From NCBI GenBank assembly GCA_029856105.1, contig JAHQWH010000155.1, positions 1 through 64,000 of the forward strand: a stretch of 64,000 nt of DNA, given 5' to 3'. The notes under the pieces are model-generated. The model worked only from the letters and a program-made list of their open reading frames with translations. It had not been told where the DNA came from and made no database searches. Made by a program: the position numbers and the translations under genes. This stretch comes from Promethearchaeia archaeon (lineage in GTDB: Archaea; Asgardarchaeota; Lokiarchaeia; Sigyniarchaeales; SOKP01). Within the stretch, counting starts at the first letter, position 1; each line of letters starts with the position of its first letter. Below are positions 45,845-54,156 of the stretch, one piece after another.

Positions 45845-47014
45845 ATGGAACATGAAGATAAAAATTATTGTAAAATAAAATGCAACCACTGTGGATATGT
45901 TTTTGTACCGCCTTATCAAGATGATTGTACCTGTAGAAATTGTAATCTTTTTTCGATAAAACTTTTTCGTTTTATATATGGGAAGAACAATTTTGTTAAT
46001 AAAGTAGAATCTAAAGAAGTTAAAAGCATATCGAGTAAAAATATTAAAGGAGCCGAAGAGAAAAAGATTTCAAAGATTGCTAAGAGCCTATATTTTTACG
46101 GAATTGTTTCAAAAGAGAGAATTCCTATATTTTATAACGATAAAAAATGGAAGTATTTTTTAGAGTTAACAAATAATTTAGATTATGTTTCTACGAGAAC
46201 TTTATCTGGAACGCTTGACAAAATGTTGATAATTATAGGAAACGAGGGCGAAGTAGAAGAAAATAAGTTAATCGCTCGTTTTTTTGAGAAAAATGGAGTC
46301 ATACACATTCTCATAGGAAATTTTTCAGATAAAGACAGCTATTGGATATTTAATCAGGTTTCAATGTTTTTCAACGATATAGTACAAAAGGATAAAATCA
46401 ATATTAAAAAATTGACGAAAAATGAAAAACGTGAGATTTCATTTAAAATGAATATATTCTTAAATAATATAGAAGAAGCAGTCGATTTAAAAGTTAAATT
46501 CGAGAAACCAAATTTTATTTATATAGATAATTGGCTCAGACTGCATTATTTTGGATTATCATCTGAATCGGTTGGTGTTATTTCACTTCTTTTAGATAAA
46601 GAGAATATTCTAAAATTTGGAGAGCAAAAACACTTTGAGCCTGATTCTGAAAACGATATTTCTCGATTAGTTAAAAAAATTATTGATTTTGGAGAATCAG
46701 TCTTAACTGCAAAAATTGAAGCGATTTTAGTAAGTATTCTTGCAAACATGAAAGGTTATCCAAGATGGATTTCAGTAAAATCAGGTTTCCAAAAATATCG
46801 TTTTTTTTCGATTAAAAAACTCGAAAATCAGTTCTATTTATATTGTATTACAGAAGGTAATATAGAAAATCTGGAATCGTTGGAATCATTTCTTTATATG
46901 TATTTAAAAGATGGAGTATCGAATAAATTTACCAGTTCACTAAAGATTTTTAATGAAATAAAAAATAAAATTCAAGGCATTATAGAAACTATTCCAGAAA
47001 GAAAGTTTTATTAA
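45845..47014 (+). CDS. Uncharacterised protein with N-terminal zinc ribbon
   Basis: The track version starts at TTG 45791; ATG 45845 gives MEHEDKNYCKIKC and about 389 residues. The N-terminus has CKIKCNHCGY and CTCRNCN, a zinc-binding ribbon. The remainder is a mix of strands and helices with DKMLIIIGNEGEVEEN and GVISLLLDKENIL but has no motif I recognise. It has no signal peptide. It precedes the VapBC-like pair by 137 bases, but shared transcription is not indicated. Confidence 0.55.
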   Translation: MEHEDKNYCKIKCNHCGYVFVPPYQDDCTCRNCNLFSIKLFRFIYGKNNFVNKVESKEVKSISSKNIKGAEEKKISKIAKSLYFYGIVSKERIPIFYNDKKWKYFLELTNNLDYVSTRTLSGTLDKMLIIIGNEGEVEENKLIARFFEKNGVIHILIGNFSDKDSYWIFNQVSMFFNDIVQKDKINIKKLTKNEKREISFKMNIFLNNIEEAVDLKVKFEKPNFIYIDNWLRLHYFGLSSESVGVISLLLDKENILKFGEQKHFEPDSENDISRLVKKIIDFGESVLTAKIEAILVSILANMKGYPRWISVKSGFQKYRFFSIKKLENQFYLYCITEGNIENLESLESFLYMYLKDGVSNKFTSSLKIFNEIKNKIQGIIETIPERKFY

Positions 47015-47151
47015 AACTCATGCTTATATTTTTCTCTATTTCTAAAATTACTAGTTCTTTATTTTATACTCTTGCGCATCCTTTCTTGAAATTTTTCTTA
47101 TTTAAAAAAGAATTAGAAAAGAATAAAAAGTAGAACTCTCTACTTATTAAT

Positions 47152-47418
47152 ATGGCAAATGTAAAATTAAATAATAAAAGCCTATTAGAGAAATTACAAG
47201 CAAAAGTCACTCTAAAATTAGGAAAAAAAATCTCTCAACAAGAGATATTAGATAATAGTATTGAATTTGCGTATAACCGACTTGACGAATTCATTTCTGA
47301 AAAGATTGATCATCCTCCAATCACTGACGATTTAATTAAGAAGATAAAAGAAAATGCAATTGATGCGCCTTTAATGCATCCGGAAAAATCTGATGACGAA
47401 TTAATATACGGGTTATGA
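47152..47418 (+). CDS. vapB: VapB-like antitoxin
   Basis: This 88-residue protein has a helical N-terminal region (LLEKLQAKVTLKLGKKISQQEILDNSIEFA) of the kind found in ribbon-helix-helix or AbrB-related antitoxins and an acidic C-terminal tail ending in ELIYGL. It lies 31 bases before a PIN-domain gene in the usual antitoxin-toxin order. I infer that it binds and blocks the toxin. The family is not certain. Confidence 0.6.
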   Translation: MANVKLNNKSLLEKLQAKVTLKLGKKISQQEILDNSIEFAYNRLDEFISEKIDHPPITDDLIKKIKENAIDAPLMHPEKSDDELIYGL

Positions 47419-47449
47419 AAAAAGAATTAAGACATTTATAGGGTAAACA

Positions 47450-47866
47450 ATGACAATCATAATTGATTCAAATTATTTATTTGCTTTAAAATCGAAAAAA
47501 GATAGAAATCACAAAAGAGCATTTGAATTATTCAAAGAACTTAAAAAAGATTCTATAAAACCATTAATTACCAATAATTTAGTCGTAAGTGAAATCTTTA
47601 CTTTAACCAATTCAAGATATAAAGGAAATATTTATTATTTAGATAAATATTATGAATTAATTTGGGGGCAAGAAAATTTTTTCAAGATTATTCAATTAAA
47701 ATCTGAAGAATTTAAAGATGTTTATAAAATATTAAAAAAATATACAACTCCTAAACGGTTATTAAGTTTTGTGGATGCTTCTTTAATATTTTTATATAAA
47801 AAATTCAATGCTAAAGCAATTTTATCCTTTGATAATCATTTCGATGGGATTATTTTACGATTATAG
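47450..47866 (+). CDS. vapC: VapC-like PIN-domain ribonuclease toxin
   Basis: The 138-residue protein is a PIN domain: IIIDSNYLFALK at the start (first Asp), a central NNLVVSEIFTLTN with the conserved Glu, then SFVDASLIFL and ILSFDNHFDG, giving the usual acidic cluster (D, E, D, D). VapC proteins cut tRNA or rRNA when free. The genes are 31 bases apart with a probable common promoter. A mobile-element origin is possible but nothing around it shows one. Confidence 0.82.
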   Translation: MTIIIDSNYLFALKSKKDRNHKRAFELFKELKKDSIKPLITNNLVVSEIFTLTNSRYKGNIYYLDKYYELIWGQENFFKIIQLKSEEFKDVYKILKKYTTPKRLLSFVDASLIFLYKKFNAKAILSFDNHFDGIILRL

Positions 47867-47887
47867 TTTTATATGTTCTTTCATATC

Positions 47888-48271
47888 TTAAAGATTTTGT
47901 AAAGCATTGGTATATCCTTCACTTTTTTTCGCCCAATCTATTAATCTAATACATGGGAATTCTTTACACTCATAACAAAATTCTAATTTCTTTTTAAATA
48001 CACAACAATCCCGAATCCAACACTCTTTTGTCCAACATTTTGTTAGATCCCCTCTACAAGTGCTACAATGGAAATCTGTGGTTTTTACATCGTCCCACAT
48101 GCCATCAAATCGTTTAACTAATTTTTTAGCAATTACGGGATTACTTGGAGCAAGATAAATGTCACATTCACCGCAATTCAGACCACATATAGCTATTAGT
48201 TTAAAAGTTTTATCAATTTTTTTACTATTCATAGTATTTATCACTTTCTGTGTATTATAAAAGAGAAACAT
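47888..48271 (-). CDS. DUF3795 cysteine-rich protein
   Basis: The 127-residue protein contains the DUF3795 cysteine pattern: ICGLNCGECDIYLA, then CSTCRGD, CWTKECWIRDC and CYECKEFPCIRL. These cysteines probably bind zinc or an Fe-S cluster. No function is known. The ATG at 48271 gives 13 extra residues; an internal ATG at 48232 (MNSKKIDK) is equally plausible. It follows the hypothetical gene at 48291 by 19 bases and may share its transcript. Confidence 0.78.
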   Translation of the reverse strand: MFLFYNTQKVINTMNSKKIDKTFKLIAICGLNCGECDIYLAPSNPVIAKKLVKRFDGMWDDVKTTDFHCSTCRGDLTKCWTKECWIRDCCVFKKKLEFCYECKEFPCIRLIDWAKKSEGYTNALQNL

Positions 48272-48290
48272 TATGAAAAATTATTTTGAT

Positions 48291-49451
48291 TTATATCCTA
48301 TACCAATACGATTGAATTCTAATATTATCATTATCAATAATATCTATGTTAGCAGTCCATTTGTAAATTTTTAACCATAATTTTCCTGGAAATGGATGCC
48401 ATCCTTTAATTGGTTGAATGTTAAGTGAAATTATATCACCTACACGATTTATATAATATTCTCCTGCAAAAATTCCCTTTTTATCATCAATACAACAAGA
48501 GAATTTACCTTTAATTTTCATATTACTTTTTAGGGTAATTAAATTAGGAATTGCGGGAGAGAATTCAAAAGAAATCGTATGACCTACTTCATTCTTTCCA
48601 GAAATCTTTTCTATCTCGTAAAAACCTTCATTGTTAAAAATTTCATAAGTTAAATTTTCGTTAATTACATTTAAATTAGACGAATTTATAAGCATTGGAT
48701 TTAAGTTTCCACTAAAAGAATTATTCCAATTTCCAATAATCGGTTCTAAGGAGTAGTGTGCTGAATAAAAATTCATACCGTTCATTCGAACTGGCATTTC
48801 AACTGGTTTCCTTAAAAATCCATGAATTTTTATAATAATTTCAGTATCTTTTTTGATTACCATACCAAACTCGTTGAGATATACTATTGGAAAATACTGT
48901 GGCTTTTTACTAGCGGTAACGATTGGAGTTAACATCGCAGTTAATTCTCTTCCAGGCGTATTTTCCTTAATTTTTAATTCGATGTCTTTTTCTAACTTGT
49001 CTTTCAAAAATAGATAAGCATCTAAACCCATATCATCTGTTTGAAATCTAAAATCGATTACTTCAAGTTGGTTAAACGAAACATTTGTCCCCATGTCCTC
49101 GAATAATTTCTTCCTAAACTCGATAATTGCTTCATTTGTATAATAGATGTCCATCAAGTCATCTTTTCTATACATGATTACCATAGGCAATTTTTCACCA
49201 GCTATACGAAAAATCTGGAGTTCAATTGCATAGTAAATAGGGTCTTCTTCGAAATTAATTAGCATTAAACGATCTATATGATCAGTAGTTATGTTAAATG
49301 GTGAATAAATCATATTTTTAGGCGTAGATTCGTAAATTTTTAGCGAATTATTTTTTTTACCAAGGTATTTGTGGTGATCTATAACGATATCTTTTATCTT
49401 CACATTATTCCGCTTTAAAAATGTTGACAATAATCTCTTTATAACGCCCAT
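48291..49451 (-). CDS. Uncharacterised 386-residue protein
   Basis: I do not recognise this protein. It has no signal peptide or membrane segment. The first 200 residues are a mix of helix and strand (with SFNQLEVIDFRFQ and DDMGLDAYLFLK), and the last half is strand-rich (YINRVGDIISLNIQ, WLKIYKWTANIDI), with repeated aromatic residues that suggest a beta-barrel or sandwich. It is between the DUF3795 gene and the interrupted adenosyltransferase gene, on the same strand as both. Confidence 0.5.
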   Translation of the reverse strand: MGVIKRLLSTFLKRNNVKIKDIVIDHHKYLGKKNNSLKIYESTPKNMIYSPFNITTDHIDRLMLINFEEDPIYYAIELQIFRIAGEKLPMVIMYRKDDLMDIYYTNEAIIEFRKKLFEDMGTNVSFNQLEVIDFRFQTDDMGLDAYLFLKDKLEKDIELKIKENTPGRELTAMLTPIVTASKKPQYFPIVYLNEFGMVIKKDTEIIIKIHGFLRKPVEMPVRMNGMNFYSAHYSLEPIIGNWNNSFSGNLNPMLINSSNLNVINENLTYEIFNNEGFYEIEKISGKNEVGHTISFEFSPAIPNLITLKSNMKIKGKFSCCIDDKKGIFAGEYYINRVGDIISLNIQPIKGWHPFPGKLWLKIYKWTANIDIIDNDNIRIQSYWYRI

Positions 49452-49468
49452 TATTATTTCTTCTTTTC

Positions 49469-49957
49469 TTAATATTCAATACCAAGACGAGCTTTAATCC
49501 CTTTTGAAGAGTAGTAATGTTTAATCATTCTCATTTCAGTGAGTAAATCTGCACGCTCTTTAATTTTAGGATGCATCTTAGGTCCACCAGTTATAATTAA
49601 TTCAACTTTTTCAGGTTTATTATCAATCAATTTTAATACTTCGTCAAGTTTTACGATTCCATATTCGACAGCAACACCAATTTCGTCAAGAATAACGACA
49701 TCGTATTCGTCGCCCATAATCACCTTCTCTGCAAACTTCACGCCTTTTTTTCCTTCTTCAAAGTCAATTTCTCCAGGAGTTGCGATTAAATCTGGCGTTC
49801 CAAACTGTTTCAATTCGAAATTTGGAACCCCTTTTACAGCCGTAACTTCCCCATATTGAGGGTATCCTTTCATAAATTGAATCATATATACTTTATATCC
49901 ATGACCCGTAGCCCGAAAGCCTTGTCCTAAAGCCGCAGTGGTCTTGCCTATAGGCAT
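49469..49957 (-). CDS. cobO: Cob(I)alamin adenosyltransferase (CobO/CobA type), 3' part of an interrupted gene
   Basis: The 162-residue frame starts MPIGKTTAALGQGFRATGHG and continues VYMIQFMKGYPQYGE, VVILDEIGVAVEYG and LIITGGPKMH, the P-loop enzyme that adds the 5'-deoxyadenosyl group of ATP to cob(I)alamin. Only the second half of the P-loop is present. The missing N-terminus (GLVQVYFGRGK) lies upstream in another frame at 49960-50037, and removing exactly 29 bases (49949-49977) joins them into GRGKGKTTAALG. As it stands the protein has a broken nucleotide-binding loop and is probably inactive unless the segment is removed or bypassed. Confidence 0.85.
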   Translation of the reverse strand: MPIGKTTAALGQGFRATGHGYKVYMIQFMKGYPQYGEVTAVKGVPNFELKQFGTPDLIATPGEIDFEEGKKGVKFAEKVIMGDEYDVVILDEIGVAVEYGIVKLDEVLKLIDNKPEKVELIITGGPKMHPKIKERADLLTEMRMIKHYYSSKGIKARLGIEY

Positions 49958-49977
49958 TACTATTTTTTTATAGCAAT
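49949..49977 (-). other. 29-base segment interrupting the cobO P-loop
   Basis: Read on the minus strand, GGT CGG GGT AAA is followed by 29 bases and then GGC AAG ACC ACT. Deleting those bases restores GRGKGKTT exactly. The segment contains ATTGCTAT-A6-ATAGTAAT, an 8-pair hairpin with one G-U pair, in-frame stops TAG and TAA, an overlapping ATG, and GCCTATAGGC as a palindrome at its junction. Confidence 0.8.
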
Positions 49978-50037
49978 TTTACCCCGACCAAAATAAACTT
50001 GTACAAGGCCAACATTTAATCTTTTTCTTTCGACCAT
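49960..50037 (-). pseudogene. cobO: 5' fragment of the interrupted cobO gene
   Basis: ATG at 50035-50037 opens a 25-codon frame, MVERKRLNVGLVQVYFGRGK then IAIKK-stop. The first 20 residues match the N-terminus and first beta strand of CobO; the last five come from the interrupting segment. The stop TAG is 2 bases upstream of the ATG used for the 3' part. Confidence 0.75.
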
Positions 50038-50222
50038 AATTATCAAGTTCCTTTAATTAATCTATAAAAATAAACTTGCACAAATCCTTAGTTTAATCTT
50101 TTTTAAATAATAAACAACCTTTTATTTTTTACATTAGAATATATTTTATACCATTAAGATATTCTTTAACTAGTTGTTTTGATAATTTTCAATATTAAGA
50201 TTAATGTAAAAAAATTAAGGGA

Positions 50223-51353
50223 ATGATTATGAGTTTAAACAACGAAAACATAGACCTGTATCGAAAATTACAGGAGCATCTTGATAAAATGCCATTAGGC
50301 TTTCCTTCAACAAAATCAGGATCTGATATTAAGTTATTAAAACGTCTATTCGCGCCCCAAGAAGCTAAAATTGCTACATTTTTAAAGTTTGGATGGGAGA
50401 GAGACCTTGAACCTTTATATACCATTTACGAACGTGCGAAAGAGACTGGAATCTCAAAAGAAGAATTAGAACAAGCTTTAGATAAAATGGTTCAAAAAGG
50501 ACTTCTTATGTTTAAAAGGAAGGCAGAAGAGAAATATTACGGTAATGCTTTACTCATGATTGGAATGTTTGAGTTCCAAGTAAACAAGCTCACAAAGGAA
50601 TTTATAGAAGATTTTCACGATTATTTTGGTAAAAAATGGCTTGCGGAAACTATAAAAGTGAAGGGTGCTCAATTACGGGTAATTCCAGTTGAGCAAAGTA
50701 TAGAATCCGGTCATAATGTTAGTACTTACGATGATGTCATAAAGCTTCTTGATACAACCGATGGACCATACATGGTAACTAATTGTCTTTGCAGGCAAAT
50801 AAAGGACATCTTAGAACAACCTTGTAAAGCGACTTCTAGGAGAGAATTATGTTTAGCTTTTGGATTTGCAGCAGAACTATATATAGAACAAGGATGGGGG
50901 CGTTCTATAAGTAAAGATGAAGTTCTTGAAATTCTACGAAAAAATGAGGAAGAAGGATTAGTGCTTCAACCTGACAACTCACAAAATTTAACAGTTATTT
51001 GTAGCTGCTGTAGTTGCTGTTGTGAAGGCTTATCAAAAATTAAATTATTACCAAATCCCGGAGATTTTACAATAACTAACTTTTACGCTGATGTGGAACC
51101 TGATCTATGCTCAGGTTGTGGAACTTGCGTTGAGATTTGCCCAATGGAGGCAATAACGCTCATTGATGATATATCCTCGATCGAGCGGAAACGTTGTATA
51201 GGATGTGGAAATTGTGTTATTAAATGTCCCTCTGAAGCAATTAAACTCCATAAAAGAAAAAGACAATTTATTCCATATCCGACAATGGATGATTTATTCG
51301 ATAAAATAATGGAAAGAAAAGTAAAACTTAAAGAAAAAGCTTTAGAAAGATAA
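50223..51353 (+). CDS. Ferredoxin-domain Fe-S protein with N-terminal helix-turn-helix-like region
   Basis: The 376-residue protein has a helical N-terminal half (50-100 with EREKAK-like and EELEQALDKMVQKGL, resembling a winged helix), a cysteine cluster CLCRQIKDILEQPCK (near residue 188), CSCCSCCC (near 260) and two C-terminal 4Fe-4S motifs, CSGCGTCVEICP and CIGCGNCVIKCP (about 300-345). It is likely to carry electrons in the cytoplasm. The redox partner is unknown; the OYE-like and DUF169 genes lie 0.8-2.7 kb downstream on the same strand. The start is ATG 50223. Confidence 0.82.
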   Translation: MIMSLNNENIDLYRKLQEHLDKMPLGFPSTKSGSDIKLLKRLFAPQEAKIATFLKFGWERDLEPLYTIYERAKETGISKEELEQALDKMVQKGLLMFKRKAEEKYYGNALLMIGMFEFQVNKLTKEFIEDFHDYFGKKWLAETIKVKGAQLRVIPVEQSIESGHNVSTYDDVIKLLDTTDGPYMVTNCLCRQIKDILEQPCKATSRRELCLAFGFAAELYIEQGWGRSISKDEVLEILRKNEEEGLVLQPDNSQNLTVICSCCSCCCEGLSKIKLLPNPGDFTITNFYADVEPDLCSGCGTCVEICPMEAITLIDDISSIERKRCIGCGNCVIKCPSEAIKLHKRKRQFIPYPTMDDLFDKIMERKVKLKEKALER

Positions 51354-51414
51354 GTAATTTTATATAAAATAAAATTTCTATGTTTTCTTAAAAATATTTA
51401 AGTTCAATTATTTT

Positions 51415-51978
51415 TTATTTCTTTTTTAATATTATGTAAAGAGAATCATCATCATGTGTTTCTTTATATGTTTTAATCTCTACTATTTCATAATCATTTT
51501 CAACTAAATTTATTAAAGATTCTTTAGAATAATATACAAAAAGCAAATCTCCATATCTCTCCTCTTTATCTCCCCTCCATAATGAATGGAAAAGAATTCC
51601 ATTTTCATTAAGCAAATCTTTTTGTTTTTTTAACGATGTTTTAAATTCACTTTTAGTAAGATGTTGAAGAACTTTATTGGAATATATACAATCAAAACTT
51701 CTATTTGTATCTAATTCTCTAGCATCTAATACAAAAACATCTGCATCTTCATGCTTTTTCTTATATAAATCGACAAAGAGAGATGAAATATCTGTTCCAG
51801 TTTCTTTAAAAATTTCGCTTAGAATATCTAAATCTTTTCCCTCTCCCATTCCTAGCTCTAACACTGTTGATCCCGCAGGGAGATGAGTTTTTAAAATTTC
51901 AATTAATTCTTTCCCTTCATAACCCTCAGACATCTTGATATATTCCCTTATATTTTTTTCGTCATCCCAATATCCCAC
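51415..51978 (-). CDS. Class I SAM-dependent methyltransferase
   Basis: The 187-residue protein shows the SAM-binding motif VLELGMGEGKDLDIL (near residues 40-54), then TDISSLFVDLYKKK, DVFVLDARELD and FDCIYSNKVLQHLTKSEF, all of the class I fold in a compact form. The substrate is not indicated. It lies in opposite orientation between the Fe-S gene and the OYE homologue and seems to be a separate transcript. Confidence 0.85.
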   Translation of the reverse strand: MGYWDDEKNIREYIKMSEGYEGKELIEILKTHLPAGSTVLELGMGEGKDLDILSEIFKETGTDISSLFVDLYKKKHEDADVFVLDARELDTNRSFDCIYSNKVLQHLTKSEFKTSLKKQKDLLNENGILFHSLWRGDKEERYGDLLFVYYSKESLINLVENDYEIVEIKTYKETHDDDSLYIILKKK

Positions 51979-52105
51979 AAAAAATCATCCCTTTGAACAA
52001 ATAATAATCTAATACATATTAAAAATATAATTCTTAAATATGAGAATAAATGTTTAAAAACAGTTAAGTTCAATTATAGTATGTATTTGTATTAAATTTT
52101 AATGT

Positions 52106-52117
52106 GATATTAATATA
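52106..52117 (+). promoter_or_regulatory. Start region of the OYE-like gene: GTGAT motif before ATA
   Basis: GTGAT (52104-52108) matches the Shine-Dalgarno-like motif seen in front of several genes here. In the frame of the OYE-like gene the only candidate starts after the stop TAA 52100 are ATT 52109 and ATA 52115; ATA is 6 bases from the motif. No ATG, GTG or TTG is available before 52184. Confidence 0.45.
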
Positions 52118-53254
52118 TATTCAAAACCAAAAAAAATAGGTCCAATAGAGATTAAAAATCGATTTGTAAGATCGGCTACATTTGAAGGAATGGCAACTGA
52201 AGATGGTTATGTTACTGATCAGCACATCGAACTTTATAAAACTTTAGCTAAAGGAGGAGTAGGTTTAATAATTACGGGTTATGCATATGTTCAAGAGAGT
52301 GGTAAAGCATTCGAAAAACAAACTGGAGTTAGTAGAGATGATTATATACCGGGTTTAAGTAGAATTGCTGAAACAGTTCATAAAAATGGAGATAATTGCA
52401 AAGTTGCTTTACAAATTGCACATTGTGGACATCAATCTCGTTATCTTGAAAATACAATAGCCCCTTCTGCTCAGGAGGAAAAGTTAACCAGAAAGATACC
52501 GCGCGAAATGACTAGAGAAGAAATAAGAGATACTATTGATGCTTTCTCCCAAGCGATCAGAAGAGCAAAAGAAGCTGGTTTCGACGCTGTGCAGTTACAT
52601 GGAGCTCATGGATATATCATAACTCAATTTCTTTCTCCTTATATAAACAAAAGAACGGATGATTATGGGGGAAGCATAGAGAATAGAACTAGGTTCCTTG
52701 AAGAAATTTACAATAAAAGTGTTGAGTTGGTTGGAAAGGAATTTCCAATCTTTATAAAAATGAATGGTGTTGATTTTATAGAGGGAGGAACTACTATAAG
52801 TGAATCTACTGAGGTTGCTAAAAGGTTAGAAAATATAGGGTATGCCGCAATTGAAGTCAGTGCAGGAATATGGGAAGTTGCAAAATTAAAAAAGAAAGAT
52901 CTTGGTTGGAAATCAACATTTTTACCAGAAAGTCGAATCTTTATTGGAACGATGAATGAACCTGCTTATAATCTAGCTTATGCAAAAGAATTCAAGAAAG
53001 TTCTTGATATACCCGTTATTCTAATTGGAGGTATTAACTCCCTCGATCTAGTAGAACAAATATTATCTAATGAAAGTGCTGACTTCGTGTCATTTTCTAG
53101 ACCCTTAATCCGAGAACCAGATCTTCCTAATAGATGGATGAAAGGTATTGGAAACCAAAAAGTAGATTGTATATTCTGCAATGGTTGTTTAGCTACGACA
53201 GTTACTCCAGGCTTACGATGTGCTAAATTACATGAGTCTAGTGCAGGTAATTAA
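52115..53254 (+). CDS. NADH:flavin oxidoreductase/old yellow enzyme family protein
   Basis: The track version starts at ATG 52190, in the middle of the first conserved motif. The frame upstream reads IYSKPKKIGPIEIKNRFVRS, the FMN-binding start of the family, so I extend it to ATA 52115. The barrel continues with QLHGAHGYIITQFLSP (near 150), NRTDDYGGSIENR-like residues and SRPLIREPDLPNRW. The C-terminus has CIFCNGC and a fourth Cys, the 4Fe-4S site of enoate reductase-type members. The product stops there, lacking the second flavin/NADH domain of 2,4-dienoyl-CoA reductases. It may reduce an enoate with electrons from the nearby Fe-S protein. Confidence 0.87.
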   Translation: MYSKPKKIGPIEIKNRFVRSATFEGMATEDGYVTDQHIELYKTLAKGGVGLIITGYAYVQESGKAFEKQTGVSRDDYIPGLSRIAETVHKNGDNCKVALQIAHCGHQSRYLENTIAPSAQEEKLTRKIPREMTREEIRDTIDAFSQAIRRAKEAGFDAVQLHGAHGYIITQFLSPYINKRTDDYGGSIENRTRFLEEIYNKSVELVGKEFPIFIKMNGVDFIEGGTTISESTEVAKRLENIGYAAIEVSAGIWEVAKLKKKDLGWKSTFLPESRIFIGTMNEPAYNLAYAKEFKKVLDIPVILIGGINSLDLVEQILSNESADFVSFSRPLIREPDLPNRWMKGIGNQKVDCIFCNGCLATTVTPGLRCAKLHESSAGN

Positions 53255-53283
53255 TTAAAATCCGTAAAAATGGTAGAAGAAAT

Positions 53284-54051
53284 ATGAGTAAATACGAAAA
53301 AACAGATGAGAAACTAAACAAATATCTTCGGTTAGCTACTTTCCCCGTTGCCGTAAAATTACTACAGAATCCCGAAGAATTAAATGGTATTAAATTTTTA
53401 AAAAAAACCGAAAAAAAAATTGCGCTTTGTCAAATATTCAGTTATGCGAGGTATTACGGATGGACAATGGGGTGTGTAAAGGAGGATAATTTATGTCCAC
53501 TAGCCGAAATAAGTCTCGGATTTGAAAAATCAAATAAACTTTTCGAAGAGGGTGCTTTTTTTGTAGGAAGATACAATGAGACAAAAGAAGCGGCTAAGAA
53601 AACCACTGCTACAATGCCTAAATTACCATTTGGCCAATATTCTGCGGTTGTTTCTGGCGCTTTAAGTCGCGTTGATTTTGATCCCGATTTGATTCTAATT
53701 TGGGGGAATTCTGCCCAGATTATGAGAATAATCCAGGGATCTTTGTGGAAAAAAGGAGGGAGGGTTTCAATGTCAACTTTTTGTGATGGAGTTTGTGCAG
53801 ATACTATTTCAAATGCCATTCTTACGGGTGAACTACAAGTTGCATTTCCATGTCTTGGCGATCGCCGTTTTGGTATGGCAACTGATACGGATTTAATTGC
53901 CTCAATACCTATGGGAATTGTTGAAGAAATAATAGAAGGTATGGAAAAAACCCACAGAGCCGGAACTAGATACCCTGTACCTTTTCAATTATCTACTCCT
54001 GAATTTTTTGTAAAACTAAAAAAACAATTAGATAAAGCTAAGAAAAACTAA
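53284..54051 (+). CDS. DUF169 family protein
   Basis: This 255-residue protein has the DUF169 pattern: ATFPVAVKLLQNPEEL at the N-terminus, CQIFSYARYYGW with the conserved Cys, then CVKEDNLCPLAEISLGF and FCDGVCADTISNAILTGE. The conserved cysteines hint at metal or thiol chemistry but no reaction is established. It begins 29 bases after the OYE-like stop codon and is likely co-transcribed with it. Confidence 0.85.
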   Translation: MSKYEKTDEKLNKYLRLATFPVAVKLLQNPEELNGIKFLKKTEKKIALCQIFSYARYYGWTMGCVKEDNLCPLAEISLGFEKSNKLFEEGAFFVGRYNETKEAAKKTTATMPKLPFGQYSAVVSGALSRVDFDPDLILIWGNSAQIMRIIQGSLWKKGGRVSMSTFCDGVCADTISNAILTGELQVAFPCLGDRRFGMATDTDLIASIPMGIVEEIIEGMEKTHRAGTRYPVPFQLSTPEFFVKLKKQLDKAKKN

Positions 54052-54156
54052 AAAAGAAATCAATTTTGCAAAAATCAGATATAAATTATAAGATTTTTAA
54101 CTGAACATTTATTTATCCTAAATATTATATAAAATTCTTATAAAAATTAGATTATT

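Noticed and set aside
47152-47866. Mobile or defence island around the VapBC-like pair
   Set aside because: The neighbours are ordinary genes and there are no repeats or integrase; TA pairs of this type are common in archaeal chromosomes.
49939-50000. A bulge-helix-bulge intron in cobO
   Set aside because: The exons can pair (UGGUC/GACCA) and UUGC/GCAA can form a short helix, but the two 3-base bulges of a canonical site are not present and one side has a nine-base gap. An intron stays possible but is not claimed.
50201-50425. Minus-strand frame opposite the start of the Fe-S protein gene
   Set aside because: It is a shadow of the Fe-S protein frame, with no ribosome site of its own.
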